Shown one piece after another: positions 1 through 7,487 of a stretch of DNA of 10,578 bases (within the stretch, counting starts at the first letter, position 1; each line of letters opens with the position of its first letter). Location of the stretch: positions 1 to 10,578 of the forward strand of contig JAIVHA010000181.1 in the NCBI GenBank assembly GCA_020201295.1, given 5' to 3'. Under the pieces are notes generated by a model. That model saw only the letters and a list, made by a program, of their open reading frames with translations. It did not search any database and had not been told where the DNA came from. Source of the DNA: Lysobacteraceae bacterium (GTDB taxonomy: Bacteria > Pseudomonadota > Gammaproteobacteria > DSM-19610). A program made the position numbers and the translations under genes.

Positions 1-470
1 AGTGGCGACATCGCCCCCCGGGCCGCGCTGCGCGCCATCGACTGGGACGTGATGCTGTTCCTGTTCGGCATGTTCGTGGTGGGCCAGGCACTGGTGCAGA
101 GCGGCTATCTCTACCAGCTCGCCTACGGCCTGTTCAGCCGCGCGCGGCCATCGACATCAGCCACCCCCTGGCCATCCTGCTGGTACCGGTGGGATTGAGC
201 CAGCTGATCTCCAACGTGCCGCTGGTGGCCCTCTACCTGCCGCTGCTGCAGCATGCGGGCGCCGATCTCCAGGGACTCATGATCCTGGCGGCGGCCAGCA
301 CCGTGGCCGGCAACCTGCTGATCCTGGGCGCGGCCAGCAATGTGATCATCATCCAGAATGCCGAGCGCCAGGGCAGCAGGCTGGGTTTTTTCACCTTCGC
401 CGCCGTGGGCATCCCGCTGACCCTGGGTAATCTACTGGTGTACGGGTGGTGGTTGCAGATCGGAGCGTGA
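1..470 (+). pseudogene. ArsB/SLC13-type ion permease, 3' part, frameshifted
   Basis: This is the C-terminal part of a polytopic inner-membrane anion or ion permease; its 5' end lies outside the window. Frame 1 reads a family-like segment containing DWDVMLFLFGMFVVGQAL up to about position 141. The protein then continues in frame 3 from about 144 with hydrophobic helices, an SNVPLVALYLPLL segment and a GNLLILGAASNVIII segment. The last two resemble the conserved Asn-containing hairpins of the ArsB/NhaD/CitT superfamily. Frame 1 itself hits a stop at 196-198. Removing one CG unit from the (CG)4 run at 139-146 restores a single frame (FSRAAIDISHP), so a 2-bp insertion is the simplest lesion. The stop at 468-470 lies inside the 3' end of the opposing regulator. 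The substrate cannot be told. The lesion may be a real mutation or a sequencing error. Confidence 0.75.
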
Positions 471-1079
471 GCCCAGGGGACGGGAGCTCGCCGGATCGCG
501 GCTGAACATCCAGGCGGGCAGCCATTCGGCACCCCGCAGCAGGCGGTCGAGCAGGCGCCGGGTACCGGCGGCCGCGGTGGATTCGTCGTTGAGCCAGTAG
601 CTGAAGGTGGCCAGGTAGATACTGGTCAGCACCGACTCCTCCAGGGCACGGCTGAGGTAGGCGGCTTTACAGTGGGCGGCCTCGCGCCACCACTGCACCG
701 TGCGGCTCACCCGCAGCAGGCCGCGTGCCTGCATGTGCACGTGGCCCGGCTCCAGCCGGCCCTGGATCATCTGCCGGCTCACGCGCCGATGCTCGGCCAG
801 GGTATCGAGCCAGACCATGAGCAGGCGGTGCAGGCGTTCCCGCAGGGGCAACTGTCCCAGGCCGGCATCGGCACCGGCCTGCAACAGGGCCGCGTCGGCA
901 CGGTCGAACCAGGCGTCGGTCAGGTCCTCCTTCTCGCGGAACTCCTGCCGCACCTGATCCAGGCCGATGCCCAGGGCCTCGGCCACCTGGAACAGCCGCA
1001 ATTTTTCCCAGGAAGTCTGGCCCGCCAGTACCAGAGCCGTGTCGAGGATTTGATCCCGCAATGATTGCCGTTTGTTCAT
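432..1079 (-). CDS. TetR-family transcriptional regulator
   Basis: This is a 215-residue protein with the TetR layout: an N-terminal helical DNA-binding domain and a longer, variable helical C-terminal domain. Residues about 8-58 cover three helices, with the helix-turn-helix around residues 27-48 (VAEALGIGLDQVRQEFREKE). The motif ends in the F-x-x-K-E-x-L pattern typical of the family. The ATG at 1079 is preferred over an upstream in-frame start at 1142, because a purine-rich GGGAGGG ribosome-binding site lies just upstream of it and the family homology begins there. The gene converges on the permease, overlapping its 3' end by 39 bp. It is divergent from the exported protein gene, with 92 bp between the starts. 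By TetR convention it may act in that gap, but no strong operator is visible. The ligand is unknown. Confidence 0.8.
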   Translation of the reverse strand: MNKRQSLRDQILDTALVLAGQTSWEKLRLFQVAEALGIGLDQVRQEFREKEDLTDAWFDRADAALLQAGADAGLGQLPLRERLHRLLMVWLDTLAEHRRVSRQMIQGRLEPGHVHMQARGLLRVSRTVQWWREAAHCKAAYLSRALEESVLTSIYLATFSYWLNDESTAAAGTRRLLDRLLRGAEWLPAWMFSRDPASSRPLGSRSDLQPPPVHQ

Positions 1080-1146
1080 CTCTCTGCCCTCCCTTTCGGG
1101 CAAGTCTAGCAAACGCCCTTCGACCGTGCGGGTCCTGGCCATACCA

Positions 1147-1162
1147 CGGATTCCGTTATACT
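1147..1162 (+). promoter_or_regulatory. Candidate -10 box and small palindrome before the exported protein gene
   Basis: TATACT at 1157-1162 is a good -10 match, but no convincing -35 hexamer sits 16-18 bp upstream. A short perfect palindrome, CGGATTCCG at 1147-1155, lies immediately upstream of it and could be part of a regulator site in the 92-bp divergent gap. If this -10 box is used, transcription would begin only about 3 nt before the ATG at 1172, giving a leaderless message. This is inference from the sequence pattern alone. Confidence 0.3.
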
Positions 1163-1171
1163 TTTACGCAC

Positions 1172-1864
1172 ATGAAACATCTCGCCTTCATCGCAGCGCT
1201 GTGCGCCACGCCCGCGCTGGCCAGTGATCCGGACGCGGCAGACTGGTTCGACCAGGCCGAAGCGGAAGAGGCGCGCCTGCGCGAGATCAACACCGGCGTC
1301 CTGGAATTCCATCCCAAGGCGCCGGACAGGCGCATCCACCGCCTCTATAACCGCCTGGATATCGGCGCGGACAGCCTGACAAGCGGCTATGTGGACCTGT
1401 ATCAATGCCACGCCAGCCTAGACCCCATTCACCGGGTCGAAATCCGCTATCGCTACAAGCACATGAAGGGATTGCGCCTGGAGACCTGGCAAGATATCGA
1501 GCGGGCCTGGGTGGAGGGTGATTCCGTACAGATGGTCAATGTGGAGGAAGGGGCTCGACTGTGCATCCGTGCCGAAATCAAAATATTACAAGCCCAGGCT
1601 GGAGGTGGTTACCTGTTGCGCAGCGGTCCCTTTCATCGCCGCTTTCTCGACGGCTATTTCCCCATGCAGGTCAGCCTGGATATCCGCTATCCCGAGACCT
1701 TGCTGCGTCTCGCCCACCTGGACCCGCAACCCCAACCGGGCCTGGGATTACGACAAGATCGCGACGGTCTGCGGGTGGACGCCCTGTTCTCTGGCATGCT
1801 GACCCTGGAGTTCGGTTTTCACGCGCCACCTGCTCGAAACACCCCGGACCACGGCTCCGATTAG
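1172..1864 (+). CDS. Exported protein of unknown function
   Basis: This is a 230-residue protein. The first 17 residues, MKHLAFIAALCATPALA, form a typical Sec signal peptide: a Lys/His n-region, a hydrophobic core and an ALA cleavage site before SDPDAADW. The mature protein is therefore probably periplasmic, with no further membrane segment. It contains two cysteines (in YQCHAS and in RLCIRAE) that could form a disulfide, and a FLDGYFPMQVSLDIRYP segment that looks like beta-strand. I do not recognise a named family and assign no function. The ATG at 1172 is chosen because the signal peptide starts there; the open frame extends upstream to 1061 without homology-like sequence. No Shine-Dalgarno sequence is visible before this ATG. 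The gene is divergent from the TetR-like gene, so co-regulation is possible but unproven. Confidence 0.7.
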   Translation: MKHLAFIAALCATPALASDPDAADWFDQAEAEEARLREINTGVLEFHPKAPDRRIHRLYNRLDIGADSLTSGYVDLYQCHASLDPIHRVEIRYRYKHMKGLRLETWQDIERAWVEGDSVQMVNVEEGARLCIRAEIKILQAQAGGGYLLRSGPFHRRFLDGYFPMQVSLDIRYPETLLRLAHLDPQPQPGLGLRQDRDGLRVDALFSGMLTLEFGFHAPPARNTPDHGSD

Positions 1865-2141
1865 CGCAGTGTAATCGGACGCGGAATGACGGGGTCCCCG
1901 GTCGGTCTGTAGCCATGATTACTGACCCTGTGCAATAGGGCGCAAGCCATGTGCCACATCTGTTGGCGGGTGTCGACCGCAGGGGTGAGGTGAGGCCGCG
2001 TAGCGGCCGAGAAGGTGCCCTGAGGCATGTATTCACGGCGTCCCGCCGGCAATTATGACACATGGCTCACCCTGACATACTGCCATCCCGCCAAGGTGGT
2101 TGCGCGGTACGCCCTGTGGCTCGCGCACCCGGTAATATGGG
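1865..2141. other. Intergenic gap before nifJ
   Basis: About 300 bp separate the exported protein gene from nifJ. The gap holds a GC-rich hairpin (1994-2008) and a short perfect palindrome, ATGTG-C-CACAT, at 1949-1959. Short open frames occur on both strands, but none has a recognisable product or ribosome-binding site. I see no FNR-type TTGAT-N4-ATCAA site, no T-run terminator, and no tRNA or other RNA gene. Confidence 0.6.
1994..2008. repeat. Perfect GC-rich hairpin
   Basis: GGCCGC and GCGGCC are perfect 6-bp arms around a GTA loop. There is no downstream T-run, so it does not look like an intrinsic terminator. It could be a degenerate palindromic repeat or a structure in a long leader, if any transcript crosses it. 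Confidence 0.45.
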
Positions 2142-2171
2142 TATACTGTCACCATTATGATGAAGGTCGCC
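2142..2171 (+). promoter_or_regulatory. Candidate nifJ -10 box and ribosome-binding site
   Basis: TATACT at 2142-2147 is a good -10 hexamer with no clear -35. A start site about 7 nt downstream would give a leader of roughly 18 nt. That leader contains AAGG at 2163-2166, five nt before the ATG at 2172. The leader fits the ATG at 2172 and argues against the in-frame ATG codons at 2157 and 2160. The same -10 hexamer occurs before the exported protein gene. Confidence 0.4.
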
Positions 2172-5100
2172 ATGCCCACACCGCACACCCTGACCATCGA
2201 TGGCAACCAGGCCGCCGCTATGGTGGCGCACCGGCTCAACGAGGTGATCGCCATCTATCCCATCACCCCGGCCTCGCCCATGGGCGAGTGGGCGGACGAA
2301 TGGTCGTCGCGTGGCCAAAAGAATCTCTGGGGCACGGTGCCGCGCATCATCGAGATGCAGAGCGAGGGCGGCGCCGCCGGCGCCATCCACGGCGCCCTGC
2401 AGGCCGGTGCCCTGGCCACTACCTTCACCGCCTCCCAGGGGCTGCTGCTGATGCTGCCCAATATGTACAAGATCGCCGGTGAACTGACGCCGACGGTGTT
2501 CCACATCGCCGCCCGTTCCCTGGCCTGCCAGGCCCTGTCCATCTTTGGCGACCACAGCGATGTGATGGCGGCGCGCATGACCGGCTTCGCCCTGCTGTGC
2601 GCCAACTCGCCGCAGGAGGTCATGGACTTCGCCCTGCTGGCCCAGGCGGTCAGCCTGGAGAGCCGCATCCCGGTGCTGCATTTCTTCGACGGCTTCCGCA
2701 CCTCCCACGAACTGGCCAAGCTCATACCCCTCGAGGACGACACCCTGGGCGCCATGGTCGACCCGGACTGGGTCGCGGACCACCGGGCGCGCGCCCTGTC
2801 TCCCGAGCACCCGGTGCTGCGCGGCAGCTCGCAGAATCCCGACGTGTATTTCCAGGCGCGCGAGACCGTCAATCCCTATTACCAGGCCTTTCCCGGTCTG
2901 TTGCAGGCGGCCATGGACCGTTTCGCCAAACTCACCGGACGCCAGTACCGCCTGTTCGACTATACCGGTTGCGCGGAGCCGGAACGGCTGCTGATCCTCA
3001 TGGGCTCCGGGGCCGAAACGGCCCAGGAGACCCTGGACTGTCTCGTCGGCCAGGGCGAACGCCTGGGCCTGATCAAGGTGCGTCTGTACCGGCCCTTCGA
3101 TCCCGAGGCCCTGCTGGCGGCCATCCCGGACAGTGTGCGCGCCATTGCCGTGCTGGACCGCACCAAGGAACCGGGGGCGGACGGCGAACCCCTGTACAAG
3201 GACGTGCTGACCGCCATTGCGGAGGCCTGGTCCCGTGGCGAGAGCCGGTTCCGCACCCTGCCGCGCACCATCGGCGGCCGCTACGGCCTGTCCTCCAAGG
3301 AATTCACCCCCGGCATGGTCAAGGCGGTCTACGACGAACTGGCCAAGCCACAGCCGAAGAACCATTTCACCATCGGCATTCACGACGATGTGAGCCATAC
3401 CAGCCTGGACTGGGACGAGGGATTTCGCACCGATGCCCACGCAGACAGTTTCCAGGCCCTGTTCTACGGCCTGGGCAGCGACGGCACCGTCAGCGCCAAC
3501 AAGAACAGCATCAAGATCATCGGCGAGGCCACAGACCTGCATGCCCAGGGCTATTTCGTCTACGACTCGAAGAAGGCCGGCGCGGTCACCGTCTCGCACC
3601 TGCGTTTCGGGCCCAAGCCCATCCATTCCAGCTACCTGATCGGTGACCAGGACGCGAACTTCATCGCCTGCCACCAGCCGGTGTTCCTGGAACGCTACCC
3701 CATGCTGGACAAGGCGGCGCCCGGTGCCGTGTTCCTGCTCAACTCCCCGGCCATCCCGGAACGGGTCTGGGCGAGCCTGCCGCGCGCCATGCAGGACCAG
3801 ATCCTCGCCAAGGGTATCAAGCTCTACAGCATCGACGCATACGCCGTGGCGGAACAGGCCGGCATGGGCAAGCGCATCAACACCGTCATGCAGACCTGTT
3901 TCTTCGCCATCTCCGGCATCCTGCCTCGCGAGCAGGCCATCGCCGCCATCAAGGAGGCGGTGGAAAAGACCTATGGCCGCAAGGGCAAGCGCATCGTGGA
4001 GATCAACTTCAAGGCCATCGACGCCAGCCTGGCCGGCCTGCACGAGATCCCCGTCCCCGCCACAGCGGACAGCGACTTCGACATCCCCGCGCCGGTACCG
4101 GACACGGCCCCGGCCTTCGTGCGCCAAGTCACCGCCGAGATCATCGCCGGGCGCGGCGACGGCATCCCCGTCAGCCGCCTGCCCGCCGACGGCAGCTTCC
4201 CGCTCGGCACCGCCGCCTACGACAAGCGCAACCTGGCGCTGGAGATCCCGGTGTGGGAGCCGGAGCTCTGTACCCAGTGCGGCAAGTGCCCGTTGGTCTG
4301 CCCGCATGCCGCCATCCGCAGCAACATCTATCCCGAGGCGGCGCTCACCGATGCGCCCGAGGGTTTCCTGTCCCATCCCATGCTGGGCAAGGACTTCCCA
4401 CAGGGCCTGCGCATCAGCTACCAGGTGGCGCCGGAGGACTGCACCGGCTGCGGCCTGTGCGTGGACATCTGCCCTATTCGCGACAAGTCCAACGCCAGCC
4501 GCAAGGCCCTCAACATGGCGCCACAGCCACCCCTGCGCGAGCAGGAGCGGCGCAACTGGGACTTCTTCCTCACCCTGCCCAACTACGACCGGCGCCTGGT
4601 CAAGACCAACACCCTCAAGGGCTCCATGGCCATGCAGCCCCTGTTCGAGTTCTCCAGCGCTTGCGTCGGCTGCGGCGAGACCCCCTACCTCAAGCTGGCC
4701 TCGCAGCTGTTTGGCGACCGCATGGTCGTGGCCAATGCCACCGGCTGTTCGTCGATCTACGGCGGCAACCTGCCCACCACCCCCTGGACGGTGAACCAGG
4801 AAGGCCGCGGCCCGGCCTGGAACAACTCCCTGTTCGAGGACAATGCCGAGTTCGGCCTGGGCATCCGCCTTGCCATCGACCAGCAGCGCGCCCAGGCGCG
4901 GGAACTGCTGGCAGCGCTGCGCGATGGCCTCGACGGGCCGCTGGTGGAGGCCATCCTCCAGGCCGATGAGCATGACGAGGCCGGTATCCATGAACAACGT
5001 CAGCGCGTCACCCGCTTGCGTGAGGCCCTGCAGGATCGCGACGATCCACGCGCCCGCTCCCTGCTGCAGCTGGCGGAGAACCTGTGCCGCAAGAGCGTCT

Positions 5101-5798
5101 GGATCGTCGGCGGCGACGGCTGGGCCTACGACATCGGCTACGGCGGCCTCGATCATGTGCTGGCCACGGGCGCCGACGTCAATATCCTGGTGCTGGACAC
5201 GGAGGTCTATTCCAACACCGGCGGCCAGACCTCCAAGGCGACGCCGCTCGGCGCCGTGGCCAAGTTCTCCGCCGGCGGCAAGCCCACCGCCAAGAAGGAC
5301 CTGGCGCTGCTGGCCATGGACTACGGGCATGTCTACGTGGCTCACGTGGCCTATGGCGCCAAGGATGTGCAGACCCTGCGCGCCTTTCTGGAGGCCGAGG
5401 CCCACCCCGGCCCCTCGCTGATCATCGCCTACTCGCCCTGCATCGCCCACGGCGTGGACCTGTCGCACAACCACCGCCAGCAGGACCTGGCGGTGAAGAG
5501 CGGCCACTGGCCCCTGTTCCGCTACCATCCCGCGCGGGCCGCGGAGGGCCGCAATCCCCTGCAGCTGGATTCCGCCGAGCCCTCCATCCCCTACCGGGCA
5601 TTCGTCGAGACCGAGACCCGCTTCAGCATGCTGTGGCAGACCCACCCCGAGGCGGCCGAGGCCTTCCTGGAGCAGGCCCAGCGCGAGGTGCGGCAACGCT
5701 ATCGCCACTACAAGCAACTGGCGGAATTGGACTGGAGCGGTGCCGAGGGAAAAGAAGTGAACCACAAAGACGCCAAGGACGCCAAGAAAGAGATATGA
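2172..5798 (+). CDS. nifJ: Pyruvate:ferredoxin (flavodoxin) oxidoreductase
   Basis: This 1208-residue single-chain enzyme oxidatively decarboxylates pyruvate with CoA to acetyl-CoA and CO2, reducing ferredoxin or flavodoxin in the cytoplasm. The N-terminal domain has YPITPASPMGEW (residues 29-40) and the conserved EMQSEGG (Glu65). A gamma-type domain with HFTIGIHDDVSHTSL sits near residue 400. Two ferredoxin-type 4Fe-4S motifs follow: C700-x2-C703-x2-C706-x3-C710 and C757-x2-C760-x2-C763-x3-C767. The C-terminal thiamine-diphosphate domain carries the GDG motif (981-983) and Asn1015 in SNTGGQTSK. C831, C834, C859 and C1090 match the proximal-cluster cysteine pattern of the Desulfovibrio africanus enzyme. 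All cofactor residues are present, so it is probably active. The start at 2172 is chosen for its AAGG ribosome-binding site. The last dozen residues (NHKDAKDAKKEI) come from an interspersed repeat rather than the family. It lies upstream of a DHOD-like gene, a usual partner. Confidence 0.96.
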   Translation: MPTPHTLTIDGNQAAAMVAHRLNEVIAIYPITPASPMGEWADEWSSRGQKNLWGTVPRIIEMQSEGGAAGAIHGALQAGALATTFTASQGLLLMLPNMYKIAGELTPTVFHIAARSLACQALSIFGDHSDVMAARMTGFALLCANSPQEVMDFALLAQAVSLESRIPVLHFFDGFRTSHELAKLIPLEDDTLGAMVDPDWVADHRARALSPEHPVLRGSSQNPDVYFQARETVNPYYQAFPGLLQAAMDRFAKLTGRQYRLFDYTGCAEPERLLILMGSGAETAQETLDCLVGQGERLGLIKVRLYRPFDPEALLAAIPDSVRAIAVLDRTKEPGADGEPLYKDVLTAIAEAWSRGESRFRTLPRTIGGRYGLSSKEFTPGMVKAVYDELAKPQPKNHFTIGIHDDVSHTSLDWDEGFRTDAHADSFQALFYGLGSDGTVSANKNSIKIIGEATDLHAQGYFVYDSKKAGAVTVSHLRFGPKPIHSSYLIGDQDANFIACHQPVFLERYPMLDKAAPGAVFLLNSPAIPERVWASLPRAMQDQILAKGIKLYSIDAYAVAEQAGMGKRINTVMQTCFFAISGILPREQAIAAIKEAVEKTYGRKGKRIVEINFKAIDASLAGLHEIPVPATADSDFDIPAPVPDTAPAFVRQVTAEIIAGRGDGIPVSRLPADGSFPLGTAAYDKRNLALEIPVWEPELCTQCGKCPLVCPHAAIRSNIYPEAALTDAPEGFLSHPMLGKDFPQGLRISYQVAPEDCTGCGLCVDICPIRDKSNASRKALNMAPQPPLREQERRNWDFFLTLPNYDRRLVKTNTLKGSMAMQPLFEFSSACVGCGETPYLKLASQLFGDRMVVANATGCSSIYGGNLPTTPWTVNQEGRGPAWNNSLFEDNAEFGLGIRLAIDQQRAQARELLAALRDGLDGPLVEAILQADEHDEAGIHEQRQRVTRLREALQDRDDPRARSLLQLAENLCRKSVWIVGGDGWAYDIGYGGLDHVLATGADVNILVLDTEVYSNTGGQTSKATPLGAVAKFSAGGKPTAKKDLALLAMDYGHVYVAHVAYGAKDVQTLRAFLEAEAHPGPSLIIAYSPCIAHGVDLSHNHRQQDLAVKSGHWPLFRYHPARAAEGRNPLQLDSAEPSIPYRAFVETETRFSMLWQTHPEAAEAFLEQAQREVRQRYRHYKQLAELDWSGAEGKEVNHKDAKDAKKEI

Positions 5799-5820
5799 AC
5801 CACCAAGGCGCCAAGAAAAA
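5758..5820 (+). repeat. Two tandem copies of an AACCAC(C)AAGGCGCCAAGAA-type repeat
   Basis: Copy one (5758-5789) reads TGAACCACAAAGACGCCAAG and continues with GACGCCAAGAAA. Copy two (5796-5820) reads TGAACCACCAAGGCGCCAAG followed by AAAAA. From memory, this A-rich, strand-biased short repeat is scattered between genes in many proteobacterial genomes. The first copy is read through in the nifJ frame and supplies its C-terminal tail; the TGA of the second copy is the nifJ stop codon. A repeat search over the whole genome would confirm the family. Confidence 0.65.
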
Positions 5821-5872
5821 CCCATGGGACTCTATTACTCTGGAGTCAGTATTGATCGCTACAGCCAAGTCC

Positions 5873-5934
5873 CGTCATTCCGGCGAATGCCGGAATCCAT
5901 AGGTGTGGCGACATGGATGCCGGCCTGCGCCGGC
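5873..5934. repeat. REP-like palindromic element, right end truncated
   Basis: The element opens with CGTCAT, then ATTCCGGC-GAAT-GCCGGAAT (5877-5896). After a short spacer comes a second palindrome, GCCGGC-CTGC-GCCGGC (5919-5934). Translated on the plus strand it gives FRRMPES...WMPACAG, and on the minus strand AGIHVATPMDSGIRRND. Both are familiar signatures of a very common interspersed repeat. The intact form, seen at 7915-7985 in this window, ends in ATGACG. Here that end is missing and the sequence passes directly into the DHOD-like gene at the shared CTGCGCCGGC. Confidence 0.8.
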
Positions 5935-6056
5935 TGAAAGCACTCGACATCCCCATCATCGCCAGTCTCAACGGCACCACCCTGGGCGGCTGGGTCGAGT
6001 ACAGCAAGCTGCTCGAGGAGGCCGGCGCCGATGCCCTGGAACTGAACGTCTATTAC
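5925..6056 (+). repeat. 132-bp direct repeat, copy 1
   Basis: Identical to 6155-6286 except for two adjacent changes (CC here, TT in copy 2). The offset is 230 bp, which is not a multiple of three, so the two copies are in different frames relative to the downstream gene. The first 10 bp, CTGCGCCGGC, are also the end of the adjoining REP-like element. Confidence 0.95.
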
Positions 6057-6154
6057 GTTTTCTGCACCAGCAGGGGATCGGCCATGGGGAAGCCGACAGC
6101 TTTCATCCCGTGCCCGCCGACTACCACAGCTACCTGGACGCTTATCTGGAACAA

Positions 6155-6286
6155 CTGCGCCGGCTGAAAGCACTCGACATCCCCATCATCGCCAGTCTCA
6201 ACGGCACCACTTTGGGCGGCTGGGTCGAGTACAGCAAGCTGCTCGAGGAGGCCGGCGCCGATGCCCTGGAACTGAACGTCTATTAC
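6155..6286 (+). repeat. 132-bp direct repeat, copy 2 (in-frame, original position)
   Basis: This copy lies in the correct frame of the DHOD-like gene, flanked by family-like sequence on both sides: SYLDAYLEQ before it and IAANLAESSHDVEQRY after it. It is therefore the original, with 5925-6056 being the duplicate. The 98 bp between the copies (6057-6154) encode, in frame 2, the residues RFLHQQGIGHGEADSF and onward that normally precede this segment. Confidence 0.93.
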
Positions 6287-6885
6287 ATCGCCGCCAACCT
6301 GGCGGAATCCAGTCATGATGTGGAACAGCGCTACATCGAAATCCTCCGTCAGCTGCGGCAACAGGTATCCCTGCCCATCACCATGAAGCTGTCGTCCCAG
6401 TTCAGCTCGCCGCTGCATTTCATCCAGCGCCTGGAGGAAGCGGGCGCCTCCGGGGTGGCACTGTTCAACCGCTTCTACTTGCCGGACATCGACCTGGAGA
6501 CACTGAAGATCACCCCCACCCTGAATCTTTCCAGCTCCCACGAGGCACTGCTGCGGGTACGCTGGACTGCGCTATTGCACGGCCGGGTCAATGTTTCCCT
6601 GGCGGTCACCGGCGGCTTTCACACCGCCGGGGACGTGGTCAAGGCCCTGCTGGCCGGCGCCGACGTCACTCACCTGTGCAGCGCCCTGCTGGAACAGGGC
6701 CCGCAACACCTGGCACGGGTACTGGAGGATATGCAGCACTGGCTGGACGAGCACGAATACGAATCGGTGCGCCAGCTCAAGGGCAGCCTGAGCCAGCAGC
6801 ACGCCATCGACCCCGCCGCCTACGAACGGGTCAACTACATCAGTGTGCTGGACAACTACACGCCGCCACCGGGCGTACTGCGCTG

Positions 6886-7449
6886 ATGCCGCTGACCTCC
6901 ACGCAACAGCAGGAAATCCGCGACCTCACCGCCGCCCGCATTGAGGAGGCCGCGCGCCTGTACCGGAAGAGCTTCGCGCCCATCCCCGTACAGTTCGATC
7001 TGCGCGGCCGCGCCGCCGGCCAGTTCCGCTTCCGTTGCCAGGGCAGGCAGCGGGAATACACCATCCGCTACAATCCCTGGGTATTCGCGGCCGACCTGGC
7101 CCATCACCAGTCCGATACCGTGGCCCATGAGGTCGCCCACTACATCGTGCACCTGCTGCACCCGGGCGCCAAACCCCATGGCCGGGAATGGAAGGCCCTG
7201 ATGCGCCAGTTCGGCGCCACGCCAAAGGCCTGCACCCCCTACGACCTGACCGGGGTCCCGACGCGCCAGCAGGCACGCCATGTCTACCGCTGCGCCTGCC
7301 CCGGACTGCTCCATTCCCTGAGCACCACCCGCCACCGGCGCATACAGCAAGGCACCCGCTACCTGTGCCGAAGCTGCAAATCCAGTCTGCAAAACTTCGG
7401 GGTCAGGTCTTGCAATCCAACATCACAGGAAACAGGCGGGCCAGAATGA
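6886..7449 (+). CDS. sprT: SprT-family zinc protein, C-terminus extended by a repeat
   Basis: This is a 187-residue cytoplasmic SprT-like protein; the E. coli homologue is about 165 residues. The metalloprotease-type zinc motif HEVAH is at residues 81-85, with a third probable ligand at His98 in PHGREW, the SprT signature. A C-terminal zinc-ribbon-like part has C136-x-C138 (YRCAC) and C161-x2-C164 (LCRSCKSSL). Related eukaryotic SPRTN proteins cleave DNA-protein crosslinks; the bacterial role is poorly defined, so substrate is not assigned. The ATG at 6886 shares one base with the TGA of the preceding gene (TGATG), suggesting translational coupling before that gene broke. The last 17 or so residues (GVRSCNPTSQETGGPE) are encoded by a palindromic repeat that replaced the original stop region. 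The core fold looks complete, so the protein is probably functional. Confidence 0.88.
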   Translation: MPLTSTQQQEIRDLTAARIEEAARLYRKSFAPIPVQFDLRGRAAGQFRFRCQGRQREYTIRYNPWVFAADLAHHQSDTVAHEVAHYIVHLLHPGAKPHGREWKALMRQFGATPKACTPYDLTGVPTRQQARHVYRCACPGLLHSLSTTRHRRIQQGTRYLCRSCKSSLQNFGVRSCNPTSQETGGPE

Positions 7450-7487
7450 CCTGCTTTCGGAATGTTGGATTGCAAGACCTGACCCCG
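7398..7487. mobile_element. Palindromic element with perfect 26-bp inverted repeats (MITE-like)
   Basis: The arms at 7398-7423 and 7462-7487 are perfect reverse complements over 26 bp. The left arm begins CGGGGTCAGGTCTTGCAATC. The 38-bp centre contains a further imperfect stem, GAAACAGG against CCTGCTTTC. From memory, GTCAGGTCTTGCAATCCAAC-type ends occur next to small Y1/REP-associated transposase genes in proteobacteria. No transposase is present here, so this would be a non-autonomous copy. As RNA it would form a very stable hairpin between sprT and the next gene. No T-run follows, so I do not call it a terminator. Confidence 0.8.

Larger units (their letters stand above)
5925..6886 (+). 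pseudogene. Dihydroorotate dehydrogenase-like protein, N-terminus lost, internally duplicated
   Basis: The intact part reads in frame 2 from about 6056 to the stop at 6884-6886 and matches the flavoprotein family usually annotated dihydroorotate dehydrogenase-like, found beside nifJ. Visible family segments are IASLNGTTLGGWVEY, EEAGADALELNVYY, ITMKLSSQFSS, GVALFNRFYLPDIDLE, SLAVTGGFHTAGDVVKALLAGAD and a C-terminal EYESVRQLKGSLSQ. This is the TIM-barrel body; the first roughly 60-70 residues of a protein normally about 330 long are absent. Upstream, a second copy of the IASLNG to LNVYY segment (5925-6056) lies in frame 3, so it is out of frame with the rest. A frame-2 reading from GTG 5903 stays open through it by chance, giving a 327-residue ORF whose first 50 residues are not family-like. 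I therefore call it a pseudogene. Its natural reaction is uncertain. Confidence 0.8.

Noticed and set aside
1994..2008. Terminator of the exported protein gene
   Set aside because: It lies 130 bp after the stop and has no T-run.
1861..2052. 63-codon minus-strand ORF in the gap before nifJ
   Set aside because: No ribosome-binding site and no recognisable family; it could be a decayed fragment but cannot be supported.
2067..5825. 1252-codon open frame antisense to nifJ
   Set aside because: Its span mirrors nifJ and its composition (Gly, Ala, Val, Gln, His rich, low complexity) is what GC-rich codon use produces on the opposite strand. No domain or start signal is visible.
7398..7487. Intrinsic terminator after sprT
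   Set aside because: The stem is long and perfect but no T-run follows on either strand; a transposable palindrome explains it better.
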